A stretch of DNA of 64,000 bases from Patiria miniata (lineage: Eukaryota; Echinodermata; Asteroidea; Valvatida; Asterinidae), in assembly GCF_015706575.1 (NCBI RefSeq), contig NW_024037065.1, positions 1,302,001 to 1,366,000 of the forward strand. The letters are read 5' to 3'. Made by a program: the position numbers and the translations under genes. The notes beneath the pieces were generated by a model. The model was not told the origin of the DNA. It did not search any database and worked only from the letters and a program-made list of their open reading frames with translations. Of the stretch, positions 42,207-52,959 are shown in pieces (within the stretch, counting starts at the first letter, position 1; every line of letters starts with the position of its first letter).

Positions 42207-42679
42207 TGAGTTTTGGCACTGCCTAATTAATTTGTGCATAATAACTTACGCCTATTTTGGGCCGAAATTCCGGTATTTGCGGAAAGAATGTTGCACTGAC
42301 TCCACTTTTTTTCTTCATATATCACCAACAATTTTAATGGCAAAAATTATTTTAAGTGTCAAAATATGATTATTATTTTAACACCTCTAAATATTTTCTC
42401 ACAAAAATTCCAATCTTATCAAATTGTTAATATCATAGGCATGACAGGAATCCTTATAAAATAAACATTCACTCTACTCACAATGCGGCAACACGGAACA
42501 TGCACGCGTATGCGTAATTGCCCTTGCCGCTTGCCAGACTAAAATAGGCATGCCGATACAAATTCCCGGGTCGGCTTATCCTTGTTTTAGCGTTAAACTG
42601 CTATTTTGTATGTCAAATGGATAGACAAAATTAGGGGAGTATTTTGTGTTTAATAGTACTGATTGGTTCCAATTATTAG
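42207..42679. other. Intron between candidate CACTA exons
   Basis: Non-coding, AT-rich, starts with the GTGAGT donor. No repeat recognised. Confidence 0.35.
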
Positions 42680-42892
42680 TTGATGTTTAAGCCGGATTTG
42701 TCAGATATGTCAGATAGTCCTGTTGGTGACTATGCAGACACCAATTGTAGTGATGATCCGGATCGAGGCAGTCAAGGTGGCGAGTCTGATGGTCCTGGTG
42801 GTGACTCCGATGGTCCTGGTGGTGACTCTGATGGTCCTAGTGGTGACTCTGATGGAGGCAACCATGACCCTAGTGACACTTGTGGTATCAAG
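42680..42892 (+). CDS. Possible CACTA transposase exon with Gly/Asp/Ser/Pro repeats
   Basis: Preceded by ATTATTAG and followed by a GTATCG donor in phase 0. Encodes DSPVGDYADTNCSDDPDRGS and then a five-residue-type tandem repeat (DGPGGDS, three to four times). The phase fits the next exon at 43409. Acidic, low-complexity. Confidence 0.45.
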
Positions 42893-42959
42893 GTATCGCA
42901 TTGCTCAAACAAATTATCTTTAATTTACATAAATTAAAATAAAACCACTGTGACTGCAC

Positions 42960-43400
42960 TGAGTTCCAAGTCCAGCAGTTTGTAGTACTGCATGTAGTTT
43001 ACCGTATGTATGACTGATGACACCTGAATGGAAGAATTTGCAAACAGTGATCTAAGGCCTAGAAACTAACTGCTGAACTTAAGTTACATGTACTCAGAGA
43101 TCGGTTACTCAGTAGAAACAATAAGCTGGAATTATATGTTAAACGAAAAATTAAAAAATAAAAAGTACATCCCATTAAAAACGCCTTTCATATAATTATC
43201 CAATTTTGTGTTTGTGGTTATTTATAGTTCAAAATAAGGGCAATCTGTTTTTTACATATTATTTTGTTGGAAAAGGAGTTTAATAACAAAAACATGGTTT
43301 TTCTTTTTTTGAGGGGGGGGGGGGGAATTTATCAAAAACACAATGCCCAAAGAAATTCTGATATGAGATTCAAAATATTGTTTTGCTTTTGTCTTGTGTA
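42960..43400. other. Intron, nothing recognised
   Basis: Non-coding AT-rich intron between two candidate CACTA exons; includes a poly-G run at 43312-43325. Confidence 0.4.
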
Positions 43401-44365
43401 CATTTCAGGTTGGACGTGAACAAGTTTCGCACAGATCACTACTTACGAAGGTTCAACTCCTGATCTTGGTCTTCAGCTTTGTCATCAGACACCATGCAGT
43501 TGAGTGATACTGGACTTAGCGACCTTCTGCTCATTCTGAATTTAATCCAACCACATTGTGTCTCCAAGTCAAAGTATTTGTTCTACTCTAATTTTGTATT
43601 TGATGAGGCAGTACAAGTACATTTTTATTGTGATGACTGCCTTGGGTATATAGGAAAAACTCCCAATATATCACACTGTCCTGATTGCAATGCAGTGTTC
43701 TCAAAATCTGAAAATGAAAAGAAAGGGATTTTTTTCTGTACTTGCCAATTGAAGATCAGCTAAAGGATTTGTTTGAAAATCATGGTCTGACTGAACATTT
43801 AGAAAAACCTCTTGACAGAGGGACTGTTGGAGTTATATTGGATGGTCGGGCCTATAAACATTTGCAAAGAGAAGGGGCGTTGGACGGCCAATATAACATC
43901 TCCCTCATGTGGAACTGTGATGGAGTTCCATTATTTAAAAGCTCCAAGTTTTCGTTGACCTCTGTCCAATGCATAATAAATGAACTTCCCAAAAAAGGAA
44001 GATCCAAACATGTTATTCTTGCCGCACTTTGATTTGGGCCAAAAAAAAAACAAAGACTGATACTCTGTTGTTTCCTTTTGTCGAAGAAATGCAAAAGCTA
44101 TAGATAAAGAAGGTTTCACTTTCAAACTTCAACATCGAGTTTGTCGTTCAAAAATTTGTGCCCCCATTGCATCAGTGGACTCACCTCAAAGAGCAATACT
44201 GCAGAATATCAAGCAGTTTAATGGTGAATATGGATTCAACTTTTGTCTACATCCTGGGGAACTTGTAAACAGAGGTGATGGGAGGGCACGTGTATTCCCA
44301 TTAACTGAAGATCTACCAGAAAGCAGGTCAATGAAAATATGAAACTGCATGTAGGGTTACACCTT

Positions 44366-44475
44366 TATGTTCCGACACCCCTATGTACCGACTGCACATA
44401 TTCCTATTCTTAACCCTAACCCTAACCGGGAGTATCACAATCTAGGTTGTCGGAACATAGGGGTGTCGGAACATA
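44366..44475. mobile_element. MITE with (CCCTAA)n core, 110 bp
   Basis: Ends are inverted copies: TATGTTCCGACACCCCTATG at 44366 and the same on the opposite strand from 44475. The interior holds TTAACCCTAACCCTAACC. Inserted in the CACTA relic and thus younger than it. Confidence 0.75.
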
Positions 44476-44689
44476 GAGCAGTCACCGCATGCAGCACAGG
44501 CCCTCCAACAAAATTCATCTCATGTCTCATTTACCAAGATTTGACATATCGTGGGGGTTTGTTCAAGATTATATGCACGCTGTTTTTCTTGGTGTTGTAC
44601 GCTTATTTTTTAATCACTGGTTTGAATCAAGGTCCCATGACAAAGATTACTACATAGGACAACAAAAAAATATGGTAGATCAGAAACTA

Positions 44690-45379
44690 CAGCGTGTGTC
44701 AATAAAAACGCAGGATTAGAAACAAAAATATTAAGAATATAAACCACCCCTATTCATCATTATGTTAACCCTCTTTTCAAAGTTCCTTTCCTTCTCTTCA
44801 CTATGCTTTTTATCCCATCTCATTTGGACAATCCTGTCCAGAGATAGAGTACATGGAAGAAGGGTTATAAATTCCAAGCTGGTCTGATTTGTGAAATCAC
44901 ACATACCTAATGAAAGGTTTGAATTCAGTACAGGTGAAAGTATTTGTGGATCACAAAGAAGGACATGTGTGGCAGGATTAGGCTTACATAATCCTTTAGC
45001 CCACAATCAATGTTTTTTGATATGTCAGAGACGACATTCATGATGCTTTGAAACAATGATACTCCAGTTATTAAATTTAAGTGATACTTATCATCAGTTG
45101 TTTTAAAGAAAGTTTTATTCTGGTTTAATTGTCTTCAATGCATACCTGCATTGTACATAACTGGTGTTAAGGTCATTGAATCAGACCAACCCGCTTCAGA
45201 AGGGCTTCACAAAACTTGTCATAACTTTTGAACCAAAAGTCCAAATTCCACCAAACAAAAATCTTGTCAAAGATGAAATTATGGACAATCAAATCCTTAT
45301 CAAATTAGGCACACCAGTAGCATAATTTTCTCAGAAAAAGAAATCGCTTTGAATCCTGCGTTTCTATTGACACACGCTG
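44690..45379. mobile_element. MITE, 690 bp, TA target site
   Basis: TIRs of about 30 bp begin CAGCGTGTGTCAATA and continue AAACGCAGGATT on both ends. Flanked by TA at 44688-44689 and 45380-45381, fitting a Tc1/mariner-type non-autonomous element. Reading across the insertion continues the CACTA relic. Confidence 0.75.
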
Positions 45380-45661
45380 TATGTGCTCTCAAACCCCCAA
45401 ATGAGGTGTCTCGCCAACCCCGATCGCTGAACGAATCAAAGTTTTGGAAGGCTACAGAATGGCGTAACTTTCTTTTTACTCACCAATAATATTGAAGGGA
45501 ATTCTACCCCCTCGCTTTTTGAAACGTTGGTGGTTTCTGGTTTATGGAATTAATAATCTGATTGGTTCTAACATTTTAAACGAGACACTGGAAAAAAGTA
45601 TTATTGCACTTTGCAAATTTGTTTGGGACATCCCACAGCTGTATGGGACTGACTTGTCATA

Positions 45662-47150
45662 TTGTGGCGCGCTCGACCGTCTATGGCTAAGGAATTACAC
45701 CCACACCAACAAGAGCTGACAATCCCACAACAATATTTAATGACCTTACATGTGCATGAGCGGTTATACGCAAATAAGGGGGGACAACGTCACGAACGGA
45801 GGATTCAAGTTCTAGGCCTGTCCGTTTGTTGGAAATATACCAACGCTAAAGGAATACCAATTAACGTGGCAAGCAACCTAGAGGTGACCAGGGAACCTCA
45901 ATCAACCTGACTACACATGTGTCTTAGTAGGGTTGTCAGTCACTCACCTCGACCGCGAAGACACACACACAGAGCCCTGTTACGACCCCAAAAATCCCCT
46001 ATTTCCATTTTGCCGTTTTCGTTTTGAGTTCAATAAAATCCTTAAAAAATAGGTATCGTTTGAAAGCTCGAAATCTCCTCTTTCCAATCGTGTAAATCGT
46101 CCAGAAATACTATCCCCGTAAGCCCTCAAAGTTTCATGAATGAAGCCATCGCTCCGCCTACTAATTTCCGAAGCGTGCGTGAACCTACTCGGATGCCAAC
46201 ATTGGCCCCTGTTTTTAGCGTTCGGGGCGAGATCGGTTGTCTTCGACACGTATTCGGGGATCGCCAAAGGTGAGTGACGTTTTGACGGGTTTCCCAACAA
46301 GTTCTACAGGGGTGTAGTTCTAATGTGCAAGTTACTCGATCTTTTTAACTGCTAAAGAAGCGAAGTTACAGCCGATTGAAAATGTAGAAGTCAGATTTCA
46401 CAAGAAATTCTTCAGATTTGGATATTGAGTGAGTATATTATATTTCTTCATAATCTTAAGTATATAACTCCGAAATATTATGGTGATACGTGGCAGAATT
46501 AAGTCCCCGGAGTGATTTTTGTGCACTGCTCCGGTCACAATTGTTGTTGTTCAATCGTGTGTCATCCAGTGTCAACGTGCACATTCCACGCACGGTCGTT
46601 TCGCTAGTAACCGATACATGTGCGACTCGACTGCGAGGCATTCTGATGCTAAAACACCTCAGAAATCGAATGAAACTCTTAAACTTGAGATTTTTGATGA
46701 GTATACTACATTTCTTTATTGTATTTAGAACATAATGACGAAGTACTATGGTAATTGGGTGGAGAATAAAGCGCCCAGAGTAATTTTAATGACAGTACTA
46801 GTCAGTAGATTTGTAAAAAGTTACGATAGCCCCTCCAACTCCAACGTCCCAATAATGGTATCGCCCATTGCTTAGATACGGGTGCGGTCGCTCCGTCCTA
46901 GGTGGACCGTTCCATTCATTAAAATAGGGGTAATATTATTATTTTCTCTGAGGGGCGTTGTAATGAAACATTAATATAACAAATAATAACATTATAAGGA
47001 ACATTTATTAAATATTTTCACTTTTTTACTTACTTTTGTTTGTCTTTATTATTGTTTACAACATAGTCAAGAGTCCTTTTAAGTAATTATATATAATAAA
47101 AAAAAAAATATTGTGCACCTAAAGTTTTATCCATAGTTATGTCGATTTTT
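45662..47150. repeat. Unassigned, with a diverged duplicated segment
   Basis: About 46310-46520 and 46600-46800 share a diverged sequence (GAGTATA(C/T)TA...TTTCTT, ...ATGGT(A/G)AT...GTGG..., GAGTAATTTT). No coding support. The part after 46900 is very AT-rich. Confidence 0.35.
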
Positions 47151-47151
47151 A

Positions 47152-49668
47152 AACATCATCGGTTTGGGTACAATGTAATTGTTTACTTTTTAAAAAAATA
47201 TTTATGTTTTTTTAAGTTATTTTTTGATACTTTATTGTGTATAAAGAGTTCTTTGATTTAATGAATGCATAGGCATAGTTTCATTTAATAATAAAAATAG
47301 GATGTATTATTAATTTCTCCCTTTTTTCCCAGGTAATTCTCTAACAAGGCAGAAGGTGATACAAAGGATGACGAGCTTTCGTTTGGCTCTTTTTCTAAGG
47401 ACTGTGGCTTGACCGTCAGGGATTTAACCAATCCAGTTGCTGGGAAACTAACGACTACAAAGACGGGCTTAGTCTTTGGAAATCCTGAACTGCATTCAGA
47501 ATGCTAAGGAGACGGCTGATTTGCTGATTGCTTTGGCTCATCCAGAGTCGTCTATTCATCAGTCAAAACATCATAATCGGTTTGTTTACAATGTAATTGT
47601 TTACTTTTTAAAAAATATTTAGGTTTTTTAAGTTATTTATTGATACTTTATTTTGTATAAAGAGTTCTTTGATTTAATGAATGCATAGGCATAGTGTCAT
47701 TTAATAAAAAATAAATAGGATGTATTATTAATTGCTCCCTTTTTTGTTTTCAGGTAATTCTCAAACATAGCGAAGGTGATACAAAGGATGACGAACTTTC
47801 GTTTGGCTCTTTTAATAAGGACTGTGGCTTGACCGTCAAGGATTTAACCAATCCAGTTGCTGGGAAACTAACGACTACAAAGACGGGCTTAGTCTTTGGA
47901 AATCCTGAACTGCACTCAGAATGCTAAGGAGACGGCTGATTTGCTGATTGCTTTGGCTCATCCAGAGTCGTCTATTCATCAGTCAAAACATCATAATCGG
48001 TTTGTTTACAATGTAATTGTTTACTTTTTAAAAAATATTTAGGTTTTTTAAGTTATTTATTGATACTTTATTTTGTATAAAGAGTTCTTTGATTTAATGA
48101 ATGCATAGGCATAGTGTCATTTAATAAAAAATAAATAGGATGTATTATTAATTGCTCCCTTTTTTGTTTTCAGGTAATTCTCAAACATAGCGAAGGTGAT
48201 ACAAAGGATGACGAACTTTCGTTTGGCTCTTTTAATAAGGACTGTGGCTTGACCGTCAAGGATTTAACCAATCCAGTTGCTGGGAAACTAACGACTACAA
48301 AGACGGGCTTAGTCTTTGGAAATCCTGAACTGCACTCAGAATGCTAAGGAGACGGCTGATTTGCTGATTGCTTTGGCTCATCCAGAGTCGTCTATTCATC
48401 AGTCAAAACATCATAATCGGTTTGTTTACAATGTAATTGTTTACTTTTTAAAAAATATTTAGGTTTTTTAAGTTATTTATTGATACTTTATTTTGTATAA
48501 AGAGTTCTTTGATTTAATGAATGCATAGGCATAGTGTCATTTAATAAAAAATAAATAGGATGTATTATTAATTGCTCCCTTTTTTGTTTTCAGGTAATTC
48601 TCAAACATAGCGAAGGTGATACAAAGGATGACGAACTTTCGTTTGGCTCTTTTAATAAGGACTGTGGCTTGACCGTCAAGGATTTAACCAATCCAGTTGC
48701 TGGGAAACTAACGACTACAAAGACGGGCTTAGTCTTTGGAAATCCTGAACTGCACTCAGAATGCTAAGGAGACGGCTGATTTGCTGATTGCTTTGGCTCA
48801 TCCAGAGTCGTCTATTCATCAGTCGAAACATCATAATCGGTTTGTTTACAATGTAATTGTTTACTTTTTAAAAAATATTTATGTTTTTTTAAGTTATTTT
48901 TTGATACTTTATTTTTTTATAAAGAGTTCCTTGATTTAATGAATGCATAGGCATAGTTTCATTTAATAAAAAAAATAGGATGTATTATTAATTTCTCCCT
49001 TTTTTGTTTTCAGGTAATTCTCAAACATGGCTGAAGGTGATGCAAAGGATGACGAGCTTTCGTTTGGCTCTTTTAATAAGGACTGTGGCTTGACCGTCAA
49101 GGATTTAACCAATCCAGTTGCTGGGAAACTAACGACTACAAAGATGGGCTTAGTCTTGGAAATCCTGAACTGCATCCAGAATGCTAAGGAGACGGCTGAT
49201 TTGCTGATTGCTCTGGCTCATCCAGAGTCGTCTATTCATCAGTCAAAACATCATAATCGGTTTGTTTACAATGTAATTGTTTACTTTTTAAAAAATATTT
49301 AGTTTTTTTTAGTTATTTATTGATACTTTATTTTGTATAAAGAGTTCTTCGATTTAATGAATGCATAGGCATAGTTTCATTTAATAAAAAAAAATAGGAT
49401 GTATTATTAATTTCTTCCTTTTTTGTTTTCAGGTAATTCTCAAACATGGCTGAAGGTGATAAAAAGGATGACGAGCTTTCGTTTGGCTCTTTTTCTAAGG
49501 ACTGTGGCTTGACCGTCAAGGATTTAACCAATCCAGTTGCTGGGAAACTAACGACTACAAAGACGGGCTTAGTCTTGGAAATCCTGAACTGCACTCAGAA
49601 TGCTAAGGAGACGGCTGATTTGCTGATTGCTTTGGCTCATCCAGAGTAGATTCATCAGTCAAAATCGG
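47152..49668 (+). repeat. Six-copy tandem array of a 420-bp exon+intron unit
   Basis: Units recur at 47352, 47772, 48192, 48612, 49033 and 49452, i.e. every 420 bp (421 and 419 for the last steps). Each has an AT-rich stretch, a TTTTTTGTTTTCAG acceptor, then about 210 bp of coding-like sequence (DDELSFGSF, CGLTVKDLTNPVAGKLTTTK). Copies 2 and 3 are identical over 420 bp. Copies 1-4 have GCGAAGG where copies 5-6 have ATGGCTGAAGG, and an extra T (GTCTTTGG) that shifts the frame. Only copies 5 and 6 have the ATG and an unshifted frame. Confidence 0.95.
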
Positions 49669-50399
49669 ACAGCCTTCGGTTAAAGATAAATGCTGCAAAA
49701 TCAAAGAGCCTACGTTTGCGTCGTCACAGCAAGGTTGCATGTGATAACTTTTTGGAGACAGACTTTGTGCCACCAATCACAGCTCCATCCCATCCATCAC
49801 CTGTCAAACGTTCATATGAAGAACTTCAAGCTGAAAACGATGAATTCAAACAAGAACTCAAACAGATGGAAGAAGAACACTTACAGGTTGAGGTTGAATT
49901 GCAGAATACAGTAAAAAATGCTGCGATTTTGAATCAAGAACTTGAAGAGGTGGTTAAGAACCATAGAATTGTGTTATCAGTGCATTCAAAATATGTAAAG
50001 AAACTAAAATATGAGAATGATAAATTGCAAAGATCATTCGCTTCCAATTCGGATGAACTCGACAAGACCAATGCAAAAGTGAAGGCACTGCAGGAAAGGG
50101 TGACCAATAAATCAACCACCATCAAAAATCTACAAAAAAAGGTAAAACGACATGCCGAGGTCAATGAGAAAAGATTGGAGAAAATTAGTGAACTGGAGGA
50201 GGACAATGAGATGATGCACGAGCAGGTAAATGAAAAAGATGATGTTTTACAGGTCACCAGCCAAGCGTGCAAAAGAGCTCAAGATGATCGTCGTGCTGCA
50301 CTGAAACTAGTAAGTCAGACTAAAAGTAGGGCTAAAAGGAGCCAATGTGGTATGGTCTCGGAAAATAAAGCTAAGATACAGGAGTTGAAAAACAAGTGA
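49446..50399 (+). CDS. Unclassified protein, N-terminal and coiled-coil part
   Basis: Begins in the last copy of the array (MAEGDKKDDELSFGSF). TAG at 49647-49649 interrupts the frame where the other copies have Ser-Ser (a 5-to-2-base change that keeps the phase), and the same frame then continues to 50399. After a proline-rich start (PPITAPSHPSPVKRSYEEL) residues form a long coiled coil (ELQAENDEFKQELKQMEEEH and onward, to about 50230). No catalytic domain. Likely a mobile-element or multi-copy gene family protein; the family is not named here. Confidence 0.55.
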
Positions 50400-51136
50400 A
50401 AGAACAGGACTTGCACATACAGGAGCTGCAACAACTTAATATTCTACTTGAGGATGACATCATCAAAACATTTGGAGATTGGAAATACATCAATGAGCTA
50501 AGAGAAACAATAATGATCCTGTTAACCGAATGCAATGTAAGCATGTCAAAAGTTGGCAAAGTTATTAAAACAGTTTGCAACAACCTTCTGGGGAAGGTTC
50601 CAGAGAGACTTCCCTCGCATGGGACATTTCATCGCATTCTTAATGAAGCAAAGCTGGTGGCACAAACGCAAATATTTGAGTGCATGGAAGCAGGGGTTGA
50701 CCCTTCAAATCTTATCGGGAATACACTTCATTCAGATGCCACCACCAAGTTTCACCGCCATTACCAAGGATTTCAGGCAACACTAACGACTGGGAAACAA
50801 ATCACCATAGGCCTTGCCGAAGTAGGTGCTGGTGATGCTGACACGTACATGGACGCTTTTAAAACCATATTAAGTGACAGAGCCGAAACTGTTACAAGTA
50901 CAGCTGATGACAAGGAGCAAACGATTGCCAAGCTCGTTACTTCCCTCAAAAACACTATGGGCGACCAAGGTCCAACTAACCCACAGTTTAATGCACAGAT
51001 TAAAGAATTCCAAGAACAGCTACTTCCAACTGTGGTAGACAACTGGGACTCACTGGACAAGCCATCTCAGGATGCAATTGCAGAGATGGGAAACTATTTC
51101 TGCAAGATGCATTTGGTTTATTGGTCAATGAGTTGA
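50396..51136 (+). CDS. Unclassified protein, C-terminal domain (transposase-like family)
   Basis: Joins the coiled coil by a one-base frame change near 50390 (VKEQDLHIQELQQL continues the heptads). The conserved-looking part reads INELRETIMILLTECNVSMS, then GKVPERLPSH, GNTLHSDATTKFHRHYQGFQ and NWDSLDKPSQDAIAEMGNYF. The LHSDATTKFHRHY block and the NWDSL...FCKMHL block recur in unannotated multi-copy proteins of marine invertebrates as I recall them. A transposase-like role is my inference. Ends at TGA 51136; AATAAA follows at 51459. Confidence 0.5.
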   Translation: MKEQDLHIQELQQLNILLEDDIIKTFGDWKYINELRETIMILLTECNVSMSKVGKVIKTVCNNLLGKVPERLPSHGTFHRILNEAKLVAQTQIFECMEAGVDPSNLIGNTLHSDATTKFHRHYQGFQATLTTGKQITIGLAEVGAGDADTYMDAFKTILSDRAETVTSTADDKEQTIAKLVTSLKNTMGDQGPTNPQFNAQIKEFQEQLLPTVVDNWDSLDKPSQDAIAEMGNYFCKMHLVYWSMS

Positions 51137-52100
51137 ATCAATAAGAAAATTGGCTGTTAATGCAGAGAGCATACCAGGCAAGTGCTTGATGTTACCTTTA
51201 GGTGGGAAAAATGTTTATCTCCCTTGGTTAAGCAATAAATACACAGACTAGGAAGAGGGCTGTGAAAGGTGGACTACACTATTGACAATGACAACCATAG
51301 CTGTGTGAGAAGTGTGTGCATTTAATAGTTAAAGTGGACTTGGGATGTTTTTAAGGATGATCTCCAAAATGACCTTTTGAGCATTGTATTTGTTTGCATG
51401 TAAATGAGCATGATTTCCCATGTACATTGTACTGTAAAAACAAAAAGCATTAGAGCTGAATAAAGTGTGTTCCCAAATAAATCTGATTGTTACATTGATT
51501 TCAATTTGTTACTTGCTTTTGATTTGCAAACAAAGCTTATGCATATATATAATTTAAGTGACTTTCGTCATGAAATCCAATTTGAGCAGCCCCCCCCCCC
51601 CCCGACACCGGTTCAAACGTCCCTCGCAGAAGTGCACACATACTCGCATTAATCCCTGTGGAAACATCGCTTTGCTCTCGTGTACAAAATCGTACTTCGT
51701 GAGAGGGTCAAAACTTATTTTAAAAATGCTCCTAGTTTAGCCAGAATTACTTTCCTGGGTTGGAATTCTCACCTTATGTCCATTACATTAAACACTTATA
51801 TTTGCGACGGATAAACACACTTTGTAAATTCCTAGTTTTTCAGTAAAAATCCATATATCTATTTCGTGAAAACCTATTAACTGTGGAGACCTATTCATCT
51901 TTAGAAATTGCCTAGCTTTCGAGACCTTATATAATGTTTTGTTCCGTATTCTCCCTGGGTCTCCACAATGCATCATTTTTGGAAACATGACTTATATTTT
52001 CCTGCTAAAAAAATACAACTTAAATTAGATTTGAAGAAACCACAGTACAAATACGTACGGTGATTAACATGATTACTTTAGATTTGCATGTTGTTTTCGA
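51137..52100. other. 3' region and unassigned sequence
   Basis: Includes the polyadenylation signal AATAAA at 51459-51464 (plus strand) for the preceding gene and a poly-C run at 51591-51603. No other feature seen. Confidence 0.4.
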
Positions 52101-52109
52101 GCTACGGTA

Positions 52110-52720
52110 AAAAGTAAAACAGTATAAAGTACTGTGTTGTAACTGTAGTCCTATACTTCAGTTTTTAAAAAGTAAAACTTACAGTTTTTGGATGTAGTGA
52201 AACTACATCTAATATGTAGAATGTACTGTATTGAAAGTATAGTCCTACTTCAGTTCTTAAAAAAGTATTACTGTAGTTTTTTGGATGTAGTGAAACTGCA
52301 ATAAATATGTAGAATGTACTTTAATAAAACTGTAGTCCTTTACTTCAGTTTTTAAAAAGTAAAACTACAGTTTTTGAATGTAGTGAAACTACAGTTTATA
52401 TGCGGAAATACTGTGTTAAAAGTGTAGCTCTACTTCAGTTTTTAAAAAGTAATACTACAGTTTTCAGATGTAGTGAAACTACAATAAATATGTAAAAGTA
52501 CTGTGTTAAAACTGTAGTCATTTACTTCAGTTTTCAAAAAGTAAAAATACAGTTTTTGAATGTAGTGAAACTACAGTTAATATGCAGAAAGTACTGTGTT
52601 AAAACTATAGTCCTACTTCAGTTTTTAAAACAGTAATACTACAGTTTTTGCATGTAGTGAAACTAAAGTTAATGTGTAGAAAGTATCATTAAACTGTAGT
52701 CCCACTTAAGTATTTAAAAA
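52110..52720. repeat. About 93-bp satellite-like tandem repeat
   Basis: CTTCAGTTTTTAAAAAGTA recurs at about 52156, 52248, 52343, 52433, 52525 and 52616, i.e. every 90-95 bp. Each unit also has GATGTAGTGAAACTACA and ACTGTAGTC, so many ACTACAG/CTGTAGT palindromic pairs are present. The array decays into related AT-rich sequence to about 52960. Confidence 0.85.
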
Positions 52721-52959
52721 GTTTTTGTTGGACGTGAAATTACAGTAAACTTTAATAAATTACTATATATTAACTACAAGTTAACTTTAAATTTCCTACA
52801 GTAATACTGCAGTATTTACTGTAGTAAAAGTAAGGTAACTTTACCTTACACAAAACTTTATATATATTATACGTATCATAGTAAACTTTGACCAACTATA
52901 GTAAAACTACAAATTTATTATGGTGAAACTATAGTGGATTTTTGTAAGGGATGTGGTTT

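Larger units (their letters stand above)
43409..45661 (+). pseudogene. EnSpm/CACTA (tnp2-type) transposase relic
   Basis: Starts at the acceptor TACATTTCAG. The translation passes through SLLTKVQLLILVFSFVIRHH, a CxxC...CxxC zinc motif (FYCDDCLGYI ... HCPDCNAVF), a YLPIEDQLKDLFE block, LFKSSKFSLTSVQCIINELP and FVQDYMHAVFLGVVRLFF, then WKATEWRNFLLY and KRWWFLVYGINNLI, in the order seen in tnp2-type transposases. Frameshifts occur near 43490 and 43735. A TGA at 44030-44032 replaces the Trp of a WFGPKK motif. Two MITEs (44366-44475 and 44690-45379) interrupt it. It ends abruptly near 45661. Confidence 0.85.

Noticed and set aside
26086..44032. Alternative genetic code with TGA as Trp
   Set aside because: Trp is encoded by TGG throughout the intact Gypsy-A frame, and TGA ends other frames normally; mutational decay is simpler.
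44410..44432. Telomere remnant (CCCTAA repeats)
   Set aside because: Only about two and a half units and enclosed in MITE inverted arms.
47152..49668. CRISPR-like direct repeats
   Set aside because: Units are 420 bp, adjacent and coding-like, without spacers; eukaryotic context.
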